This document shows positions 9,742-16,816 of a DNA stretch of 64,000 nucleotides, piece after piece. Position 1 is the first letter of the stretch; the number at the start of each line of letters is the position of its first letter. Origin of the DNA: Symbiodinium sp. CCMP2592 (taxonomy: Eukaryota > Sar > Dinophyceae > Suessiales > Symbiodiniaceae). The stretch covers positions 248,001-312,000 of the forward strand of contig CAJNDT010004624.1 in NCBI GenBank assembly GCA_905221615.1, read 5' to 3'. A model generated the notes under the pieces. The model was not told the origin of the DNA and ran no database searches. It worked only from the letters and a program-made list of their open reading frames with translations. The translations under genes were made by a program, and so were the position numbers.

Positions 9742-9774
9742 GCACACAGTGCAGCACGGATTCGTCACAGACGA
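9742..9774 (+). repeat. CACAG double hairpin D5
   Basis: GCAC-ACA-GTGC (9742-9752) and TCGTC-ACA-GACGA (9762-9774), 9 bases apart. The ATG of the kinase-like ORF lies 20 bases downstream. Confidence 0.85.
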
Positions 9775-9794
9775 TATCTCCCACTCACGCTGTG

Positions 9795-11016
9795 ATGGAT
9801 CGAGCTCCATATTCTGATGGAGTGCATGAGGCTCTTGGTCGGAGCCATATGCCTGGACTTCGACGACCGGTTGACCCCCAAGTGACTTCCGCCATCTCAC
9901 CAGAGCTCTTAGGCGTGAAGATCGCAAAGGGATACGCCAGCGCGGTCTTCAATTCCAGTGCTGCAAACTTTGTGCTCAAGAAAGTTACGAGGCCTCAGGA
10001 AGAGTACATGGCCAGAAGAGAGTTTAGCAGATTATCGAGATTCCCGCCCATCAACACCATCATCGAGGCTTTCTGGCAGCAGGGCCCAACGCTATTACTG
10101 CCACGTCTGTACCCTGCTCATATCCCCTCCATGACGACGGACCATGTCGTCAATCTCGTCGCTGACATCCGGTCTGCCCTCAACGCAGTGCATTCCAGCC
10201 AACTGGTTCACGCGGACATCCACATGGGCAACATCATGGTGCGTTACGACCCTCCCACCTATGTCCTGATCGATTTCGGCGGCACCGCGGGGGAAAGTGT
10301 TTATCCCTCTCAGCTTGGGCTATGGAGCCCTTGGCCAGGGAGGAATGCTTCATCGTCCTCCTCACGAACTCATGGAGCGACCCACCAGGACCGTCAGAGG
10401 CGACTACTACAGGCTCAGCAAGACGATCTCCGTCGAAGTCGTGGGCAACAAGTGCTGGCGCGACACTGCGTCGGGTTTCCCGATGCCCCCGAAACTCCCC
10501 AAGCACCTTCGCGTCGAGCTGGCAGAATGGGAGAATCTCGCTGGCCTCACTCCACCCAAATGGCCAGAATCTGCCTTTCCCGGAGGAAGCTGGTACGAGA
10601 CTGCCATCGATCCCTCGATCACCGTGCAAGCCGGCTTGTATGATGAAGCCGGCAACGTCCGACTGGCCACCGCCGTTTTCTCCTACTCCAGGCAGCAAAA
10701 ATCCAATGCATCCGGGCTCTTCGGGCCAGAAGATCCCAAACGGGCTTCTCTGGACTCTGGCAGCTGGGAGGAATCTGCTGCTTACGCTAGGTTCTTCCTA
10801 TCTTGCAGGCTCAGGACCATGGGCAGCCACATCCGGACCATGTACACGGAGGTCCTACCGTACCAAAAGTACAGCAACCAGGATGGCTACCTCATGCTGG
10901 AAAATGCTCTCGAGCACCCTCCACCTCCACCACCTCCTCCGGCTGCCAGCTCGAACGAGCCAGCGCCCTCGACACCGGCTACTGAGCTGCAGGGCATTTG
11001 GGCGGAAATGGACTAG
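9795..11016 (+). pseudogene. protein-kinase-like ORF, copy 1, broken by a 1-nt insertion
   Basis: Up to about 10303 the frame matches the intact kinase-like ORF of copy 2 (32152-33372): VLKK lysine box, HADIHMGN catalytic loop and IDFGG. A run of three C in GTTTATCCCTCTC (copy 2 has two) near 10307 shifts the frame; the rest of the protein continues in another frame to the stop at 11014-11016. The change could be a consensus error in a C run or a true allelic frameshift. All kinase core motifs lie before the break, so a truncated product would lose the region after the activation segment. Confidence 0.75.
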
Positions 11017-11028
11017 GCTTCAATCGCA

Positions 11029-11062
11029 GGACACAGTCCACTCAGCGGCATATGGCACAGCC
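11029..11062 (+). repeat. CACAG double hairpin D6
   Basis: GGAC-ACA-GTCC (11029-11039) and GGC-ACA-GCC (11054-11062), 14 bases apart, 13 bases after the kinase-like stop. A different perfect inverted repeat, GGTTA-CTG-TAACC, follows at 11073-11085. Confidence 0.85.
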
Positions 11063-11102
11063 TCCGCCACGCGGTTACTGTAACCAATTTGTCGCGGGAA
11101 AA

Positions 11103-11136
11103 GGACACAGTCCACATCAGCCTGAGTCACAGACTC
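11103..11136 (+). repeat. CACAG double hairpin D7
   Basis: GGAC-ACA-GTCC (11103-11113) and GAGTC-ACA-GACTC (11124-11136), 10 bases apart. Second doublet in the same inter-ORF gap as D6; its first hairpin is the same as that of D6, suggesting local duplication. Confidence 0.85.
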
Positions 11137-11285
11137 TGTTCCAACGCCTACTGCCTACAGCACTGGCCTCAGCCCGAGAAAACACCTGTGCATCTGTTTG
11201 AGCGCAGTTGTCTGCACTTTTCAGCTTCCGCTTGCTTGAGCTCAGCTTAATCTCAGCTACTGGCTCCCCACTTGCGCGGGCGCAC

Positions 11286-12245
11286 ATGGCTGGCGAAGAT
11301 GACTGCCCCATCCGGGCCATTTCCTTTCCCGCCGGGGTCTTCGCAGACTACATGGATGACTACCTCACCCTTTCGGCGCTGAAGTTGTACTGTGCGGAGG
11401 CCCACGTGTCCCTGCCGCCGGCAGCGGGAACATGGCCATCAAATGACATCACGGCATGGGCATACAAAGCTCTCCCACCCCTACAGTGGCAGCAATTCGA
11501 GAAGTATCTCGAGTCCATGACTACCATGCCCTGCTCCGGGATGGAGGAAGGCTGCTTAGTCAATCCCATCCCACACGGAGGACTACTACACATGGTGCCA
11601 AAGGCAGAGCAGATAGCTAACAACTGTCTCACTTCTTGCTGTCTCTCCATCTTGTCCTCGGTCCGCCAGGTTCTGCAGCACTTACCTTTCGAGGCCCACG
11701 ACAGATGGGAGCACTCTCCCAGTGCGGCTGGCTCTTCACGTGGCCAGCGCTTTCGGGTTGGTGCCTACTGCCGAGTTCTCCCTGGCCTGCTCAAGGAGAC
11801 GGTCTCCCATCCCAACGTCACTCGTCTCTTCAACGCATTCGTGTGCTCATGTCATCCAAGTCACCAGTGGACTTCGCTTGAAATCTTAGTGGATGTGCAG
11901 TCCCCACCGCACAAAGATGCTCGCAACGCTGCCTTGGGCACTCTGCTCATCCCGATTTCGATTTGCGACCAGGGCGGCCTATGGATCGAAGACCCCGACG
12001 GCTGCGACTACCAGGAGATCCCGCACCAGCAGGGGATGACCCGGGGAAGTTGCTTTGACCTACGGGGTCTCAGCCTTCTCTTTCGGGCGGATGAGCTGTG
12101 GCATGCAACTCTACCATGGGAAACCTATACTCGTGTCGTTTTGGCGGCCTACACGGTAAGAGGCGTCTCTCGTTTCTCACCAACGCTGCAACAGCGCCTG
12201 ACAGAGCTGGGTTTTCGTCTGCCGCTAGGCACAGCAGATGATTAG
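11286..12245 (+). CDS. 2-oxoglutarate/Fe(II)-dependent oxygenase-like protein
   Basis: A 319-residue protein starting MAGEDD; this ATG is preferred over an upstream non-ATG extension. The facial triad expected of 2OG-Fe(II) oxygenases is visible: HKD (His 209, Asp 211) in SPPHKDARN, a distal His 273 in LWHATLP, and Arg 283 in TRVVLAAYT, 10 residues on, as needed to hold 2-oxoglutarate. GGLWIEDPDG between them fits the double-stranded beta-helix. Family members hydroxylate proteins, nucleic acids or small molecules; the substrate here is unknown. Prolyl-hydroxylase-type proteins are common in algae and their large DNA viruses. The pyrimidine run CTGCACTTTTCAG upstream is a possible trans-splice acceptor. 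Copy 2 (33643-34602) is intact with a few substitutions. Confidence 0.75.
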   Translation: MAGEDDCPIRAISFPAGVFADYMDDYLTLSALKLYCAEAHVSLPPAAGTWPSNDITAWAYKALPPLQWQQFEKYLESMTTMPCSGMEEGCLVNPIPHGGLLHMVPKAEQIANNCLTSCCLSILSSVRQVLQHLPFEAHDRWEHSPSAAGSSRGQRFRVGAYCRVLPGLLKETVSHPNVTRLFNAFVCSCHPSHQWTSLEILVDVQSPPHKDARNAALGTLLIPISICDQGGLWIEDPDGCDYQEIPHQQGMTRGSCFDLRGLSLLFRADELWHATLPWETYTRVVLAAYTVRGVSRFSPTLQQRLTELGFRLPLGTADD

Positions 12246-12252
12246 TTCGAAT

Positions 12253-12283
12253 GGCACAGCCTCCTGAGCTGAGACACAGTCTC
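12253..12283 (+). repeat. CACAG double hairpin D8
   Basis: GGC-ACA-GCC (12253-12261) and GAGAC-ACA-GTCTC (12271-12283), 9 bases apart, directly after the oxygenase stop codon. Confidence 0.85.
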
Positions 12284-12429
12284 CGACCACCATCTCTGCT
12301 TGTCGGTTAAAGTTATAGCAGGAATTAAAGCACACGTGCTTCTATGCATCGCAGTAACAAATCACTGCCATTCTTCAGTCCTTTTAGGCTCCCAAGTTTG
12401 GCTCTGCCTCCATTCGCTAGCCTGCCACG

Positions 12430-13089
12430 ATGGAGGACGCATTTGTTCAGCGAATCTTCCACTTCCTGACGCCGATGCTTCTAAGCCTCGACTTCTACCT
12501 GCGGCTGATAGACCTGGATCACACAGCCATCGACGGCTCGAGCAGCCAGTCCAGCCTCACGGGACCAGGCCTCACCCCAACCGAGGACGCGTTTCGTATG
12601 GACAGATCGACAGCAGCCAGAACAGGTCTCCTGAAACTTCTCCAAGAGTGCTTCAACCACTGGCCGACCCTCTCCATCAATTACGTCCCCCCCTCTGCGC
12701 CGGACACACCGGACCTGACTGACATGCACCTTATCTACGAGGTCACGCAGCCGCGTCTAAAACAGGTTCGACGACTTGCCACTGTCAACCGAGTATGGCA
12801 TGACCTCATATCAGCCATGATCTCTGGTCAAGCCCGCATCAATACAGTGGAACTTTTGGTGGCGATGTCACGCCTGCGCAAGACAGGCTCAGTGTCGATT
12901 CGGGAAGGCCGGGATATCTTCTGCCTCCCGGTCTCGATGGCGTTTCGACTGCCGGTTGAGACCCTCACTTCACCTCTGGCACGCACAGCTCCCGCCGCTG
13001 CCTACCGAGCCTCGGGCTTCAATGCCTGGCATGCGCTCCTCTTTGACAGCTACGATGACCTGCAGAATGCGCACGCGCCCCAGGACTGA
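12430..13089 (+). CDS. F-box-like tandem paralogue 1 (219 aa)
   Basis: First of three consecutive ORFs that share a layout: an N-terminal (F/Y)LxPxxLxLDxY-type segment, a spacer, then a motif with hydrophobic spacing and V-x-R-x-W (RLATVNRVWHDLISAMISG, near residue 115), followed by a helical RxxxxLRKxG stretch. The middle motif resembles the second half of an F-box (LxxLxxVxRxW), a Skp1-binding helix pair in SCF ubiquitin ligases, but an F-box is usually N-terminal and the likeness is weak. The start is the ATG after GCCTGCCACG. Copy 2 (34784-35443) is intact. Beyond the likeness to its two neighbours I cannot assign a function. Confidence 0.6.
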   Translation: MEDAFVQRIFHFLTPMLLSLDFYLRLIDLDHTAIDGSSSQSSLTGPGLTPTEDAFRMDRSTAARTGLLKLLQECFNHWPTLSINYVPPSAPDTPDLTDMHLIYEVTQPRLKQVRRLATVNRVWHDLISAMISGQARINTVELLVAMSRLRKTGSVSIREGRDIFCLPVSMAFRLPVETLTSPLARTAPAAAYRASGFNAWHALLFDSYDDLQNAHAPQD

Positions 13090-13123
13090 TCAGCAGGTGA
13101 CGACTACAGCGTAGCTCTCAGAA

Positions 13124-13161
13124 GCGCACAGCGCACCTCTGCTGGCATTAGGGCACAGCCC
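13124..13161 (+). repeat. CACAG double hairpin D9
   Basis: GCGC-ACA-GCGC (13124-13134) and GGGC-ACA-GCCC (13151-13161), 16 bases apart, in the gap after the 219-aa ORF. About 230 bases without a gene follow before the next ATG. Confidence 0.85.
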
Positions 13162-13393
13162 ACGGCCGATCACCGAAACATTGGCTGGTGCGACGGCCGA
13201 GCAACAGGCCTAACTGAGCCATTAAGGTTTCTAACTTTTTGAAGCTAGCACCTCTGCTCTCGGCTTGAAAACTGGGAATCCTCCGCGCCAGCCAGAGTTA
13301 GTAGTGCGCTCACTTTGACTTGAGCTACCTCTCGGCACGTCCCCTGCTGCCTGCCAGTCTCTGTCAGCTAGCTCCCAGCGTCCCATAACTGCC

Positions 13394-13906
13394 ATGGACG
13401 AGCTCTCTCTGCGCCAAGCTATGAAATACCTGCTCCCAGGGGTACTAACACTCGACTCCTACGACGCCTCGCCCTATCCCGTCTCCTACTGGAACGATCT
13501 GGACCTTCTTCATGATGAAGCTCGTGCCACTCGGGATCGCCTACGTGACCTACTTCTACGTTGGGCTCGTACGGGTCCCTTCTCGCAGTACTCCATTATT
13601 GGCGACACACTCAGGATTGACCACAATGGAGTGCATGCTCAGCTCGGCATCGTCAATCTCAATCTGCTACAAGCAATACCGCTTGCGGCGGTTTGCCGTG
13701 CGTGGTACTCCGTAACTGCCCGCCTCATCGACGGCAAACCCTGGATAGGAGTGTGGCGAGCCTACATCCAACTGCGGAAGCAAGGAGCAGGAGTTTTCAT
13801 TGAAGTACTGCCAGATCAAGCCGGCACCCTTTCGAGAGAGGCCATCAGCGTCCACTATGAGCAGGTGCACTTCATTCCGACCTCAGTCTTGCGACGTCCT
13901 CTATAG
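13394..13906 (+). CDS. F-box-like tandem paralogue 2 (170 aa)
   Basis: Begins MDELSLRQAMKYLLPGVLTL, matching the N-terminal pattern of the neighbouring ORFs (hydrophobic stretch, Pro, LxLDxY). The central motif is LLQAIPLAAVCRAWYSVTAR near residue 97, aligned by eye with RLATVNRVW of paralogue 1 and LASVSKSW of paralogue 3. It is followed by IDGKPWIGVWRAYIQLRKQG and a beta-rich tail. It is the shortest of the three. Copy 2 (35748-36260) is intact with a handful of amino-acid changes. The function is unknown; an SCF-adaptor-like role is conceivable only if the F-box likeness holds under profile search. Confidence 0.6.
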   Translation: MDELSLRQAMKYLLPGVLTLDSYDASPYPVSYWNDLDLLHDEARATRDRLRDLLLRWARTGPFSQYSIIGDTLRIDHNGVHAQLGIVNLNLLQAIPLAAVCRAWYSVTARLIDGKPWIGVWRAYIQLRKQGAGVFIEVLPDQAGTLSREAISVHYEQVHFIPTSVLRRPL

Positions 13907-13913
13907 GGCAAAG

Positions 13914-13945
13914 GGCACAGCCTCCAGACAATTGGTCACAGACCA
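13914..13945 (+). repeat. CACAG double hairpin D10
   Basis: GGC-ACA-GCC (13914-13922; a further G-U pair is possible in RNA) and TGGTC-ACA-GACCA (13933-13945), 10 bases apart, just after the stop of paralogue 2. Confidence 0.85.
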
Positions 13946-14090
13946 TGCGACGAGCCGGGCTTCTCCACTTTGGAAAAGGCAAACCCGATCAGCGTTGCCC
14001 CTTAGCGTTGCGGCTCACTGTTGCGCTTTTAAGTAAGTTTCTCCGCAGTTTTTTCTAGGTTGCTCTCAGCTGCCCTGCCAACCATAGAGG

Positions 14091-14723
14091 ATGTCATCCC
14101 CTCTCTGCACCGAATCATGTCGCTGCGCTCTCTCCTTCATCATTCCTGCAGTGGTGGTTGTGGATTTCTACTCGGACTACGGTTTGGACAGGGACATGCT
14201 GGCAACTGAAATCGCTGCATTCAGACCTCCCTGGACTATAGTTCCCATACTGCTGCTCCGGAACGAGATCCAGGACCAAGCACGCCTCTGGGCCTTTCGC
14301 CGTTTACATAAAGGCCTAGCTGTCTTTGCGCAACGGTACGAAGACACTGACTATGACCAGCAGGGCGTCCATGTCAGACTAGCGATACCGCAGCCAGACT
14401 TGCTGACAGCCCTCTCACTGGCGTCGGTTAGCAAATCCTGGTGCGCAGCAGTGCTCTCCCAGGTGGAGCATAAGCTCTTTGTAAGTCCACACCGCACTGC
14501 CAGGGCAGCTATGTCTCTCGGCCTACGTGTCATGGTCCAGTCCTTTGACACGCCCCAGTGGCACCTCGCGTCCGAGGAGCTCACCATCCACATTCAGCAC
14601 AGCCAACAGGTAGTGGTGCAGAAGTTCCGGAACCCCCGTAACCCGGACGGGCCAACGGCAACCATCAGCCGAGAAGCAGAGGAATCCAGTGCTCTCTACG
14701 ACCACTACTACAGACTTTTCTGA
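14091..14723 (+). CDS. F-box-like tandem paralogue 3 (210 aa)
   Basis: N-terminus FIIPAVVVVDFYSDYGLD fits the shared pattern. The central PDLLTALSLASVSKSW (near residue 103) is the best F-box-like match of the three, with Leu-rich spacing and a V-S-K-S-W ending. It is followed by a helical segment and a beta-rich tail (LTIHIQHSQQVVVQKF). The arrangement of three diverged relatives in a row suggests old tandem duplication inside the element, each copy now separated by its own double hairpin. Upstream, TTTCTCCGCAG and TTTTTTCTAG are pyrimidine-AG runs that could be trans-splice acceptors. Copy 2 (36445-37077) is intact. Confidence 0.6.
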   Translation: MSSPLCTESCRCALSFIIPAVVVVDFYSDYGLDRDMLATEIAAFRPPWTIVPILLLRNEIQDQARLWAFRRLHKGLAVFAQRYEDTDYDQQGVHVRLAIPQPDLLTALSLASVSKSWCAAVLSQVEHKLFVSPHRTARAAMSLGLRVMVQSFDTPQWHLASEELTIHIQHSQQVVVQKFRNPRNPDGPTATISREAEESSALYDHYYRLF

Positions 14724-14767
14724 GCAATTCGGGCCATAGGCAGTTCACTGACTCACGCAAGGAAAGT

Positions 14768-14800
14768 GGCACAGCCTCCGATCAGGTGTGGCACAGCCAC
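14768..14800 (+). repeat. CACAG double hairpin D11
   Basis: GGC-ACA-GCC (14768-14776) and GTGGC-ACA-GCCAC (14788-14800), 11 bases apart, after the stop of paralogue 3. Confidence 0.85.
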
Positions 14801-15155
14801 CCAACTTGTCACAGTCAGCGACGAGTGGCCCCCCTGCCCAGAGAAATCGACGTTGCAGCATGCTAACACTCAGCTACTTGCATCTTTGTTTGCTCTTACC
14901 TGCGATCTGAGGTCTCAGCTACCACACGGCACCAGCTCTCCAGCCCGAGTGCCCTCTGCTGGTGTTCTTTGCCTATAGTCGTCCTGCGTTGCTTGAGCTT
15001 CGTGCTTGGTCTTGAGACTCTGCAAAGCATTACATGTATACCGCAGCTGTCAGTTCGAACTGTTGCTACCGGACAGAGCGGCAGGAGTATCGCAACATGC
15101 ATTACAGACACGCCTTGCAGAAGCTACCTCTCGTAACAAACTGCGTTTTTGCGAA

Positions 15156-15190
15156 GAGCACAGCTCACCACCTGGCCGCGTGTCACAGAC
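15156..15190 (+). repeat. CACAG double hairpin D12
   Basis: GAGC-ACA-GCTC (15156-15166) and GTC-ACA-GAC (15182-15190), 15 bases apart, ending 27 bases before the ATG of the glycosyltransferase-like ORF. The copies differ by one base in the spacer, none in the hairpins. Confidence 0.85.
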
Positions 15191-16245
15191 TCTGGCCCAT
15201 CAGCTACAGCTGAGACCATGGACAAACCTCCCAGTCTGGGCCCTTTTCTGGTGCTCAGCGATAGCACCTTGCAGCACATGCTGCGGGGACACACTTATGG
15301 AGTGTTCCCGCTGCTGACGGGACAGGTCTTAAGCTGTCCAGGCGCCGCCCTCAACATCTCTGCCGGCAGCGTCCCCTCCATCTTGGAGCTCCTCCACTGG
15401 CAATTTGGGCTCTTTGGGCCGCACAAATTCACAGCGGCAGTGCAGAGTCCGCCGGTGGCCTCCATCTTGGAGAACCACCTCGACGGACAAATCAACGTTC
15501 GCTTCATTCCGCTGTCCCGAAGCCTGCGCCCGGAGAAGCAAATCAATTATGACTACCTGATCGATGGCAGGGTCCAATATGGTTTTGCGGACAAGAACCT
15601 GCACAACCAGGAAATCATGGACCTGGCCCAGATGCCTGGTGTAGGAGGGGTAGAATGGCTCTACAACTCCAAGAACCTCCACTTCCGCCCCGACGTCGCG
15701 GACATTGTCATCCCGGCGCTTGTAACCAGAGCCATCGAGGAAATGCGCAACACCCCAGGACTGCCTGTCCTCGTGGTCGCTGGTTGGAACGCTCGCGAGC
15801 AGGACATGCATGTCGAAATGCTAGCTGCCCAGGCTCTGTCACAATGCCGAACGGTCCGTGATCTTTCAGAGGTAGCCATGCAATACGGACATGGCCCCTG
15901 GGGAATGCGCTTCACACACCTCCCAGAATGGGAAGCCGCCCCTGTCCCAGCCCTTCTCTTCCAGACCTACGTTCACGACGAAAAGCCGGAACCGGCCCAA
16001 GTTGCGGCCAAAATGTTTGCTGGCTTCACCCGCAGATTCTGTGATGATGATGTTCTTCGGGCTACCCTGCGGCAGCTCGCAGGAAAGTACGGCTCCAATC
16101 TGCTGGATCGCCTCAGCCAACCTGCTCATCGAGCAGACGTGTTCCGCTACGTCTACCACTACCAGCACGGCGGCCTCTACGTCGACATCAAATGTGGCTT
16201 CGTGGTACCTTGGGAACAGGTACTCGTGTATCTCGCAGCAGATTG

Positions 16246-16291
16246 GAGCACAGCTCACTCAAAGAAGGCAGGTGAAGTGGGTCACAGACCC
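16246..16291 (+). repeat. CACAG double hairpin D13
   Basis: GAGC-ACA-GCTC (16246-16256) and GGGTC-ACA-GACCC (16279-16291), 22 bases apart, the widest spacing seen. It is in frame inside the glycosyltransferase-like domain, between GGLYVD and HPLMREAIQHAF, encoding an extra Ser/Lys/Gly/Pro-rich loop. Confidence 0.85.
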
Positions 16292-16780
16292 TCCCCACCT
16301 GGCCAACTCCCACAGGAGTTCATGGTCATGGCCATAGGAGTCAAAGGAGATCATATTTTTCAAGGCATCATCTATGGCAAGCCCAGACACCCCTTGATGA
16401 GGGAAGCCATACAGCACGCCTTCAGCCGTCAGGTCATGACAGCGAAGGCAAACTTGGAATACATGACCTTCTGCAAATATCTTTGGCAGATCTTGGGTCG
16501 CGACCTTGGTCACTCCCCTCAGCCGGGATGGAATGTTTCCACCAAATTTGGCCCCATCTACCTGTTCTCGGAGCGCTGGGACAAGCGAGTGAAGAACAAG
16601 AAGTACGACAATGATGGCCACTACTTCGTGACTACCAACAACACGACCGTTGCATATACCCGGTGCTGGAAGTGGCTGAAGGGATTTCAGGGAGACCCAA
16701 CCACCAAAGAACGCACAGACCGCATGCTGCAGAGCCAACTCCCTGACATCTCCCTTGAAATCCAGTCTGACAGACCTGAA

Positions 16781-16816
16781 GAGCACAGCTCACCACAGCC
16801 ACCTAGGTCACAGACC
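16781..16816 (+). repeat. CACAG double hairpin D14
   Basis: GAGC-ACA-GCTC (16781-16791) and GGTC-ACA-GACC (16806-16816), 14 bases apart, in frame between the glycosyltransferase-like and zinc-finger modules. An ATG in good context (ACCATGG) begins at 16817, the base after the second stem. The copies differ at one spacer base. Confidence 0.85.

Larger units (their letters stand above)
14724..15217 (+). other. long inter-ORF spacer with two double hairpins
   Basis: About 490 bases with D11 near the left end and D12 near the right end. Just after D11 a third CACAG (CTTGTCACAGTCAG, 14805-14818) lacks a matching stem and may be a decayed hairpin. No convincing ORF is present. Confidence 0.5.

Noticed and set aside
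9732-9794. Upstream extension of the kinase-like ORF to a GTG codon
   Set aside because: It would translate double hairpin D5; the ATG at 9795 (32152) is the better start. Likewise the non-ATG extension before 11286 and the hairpin-encoded extension before 15218.
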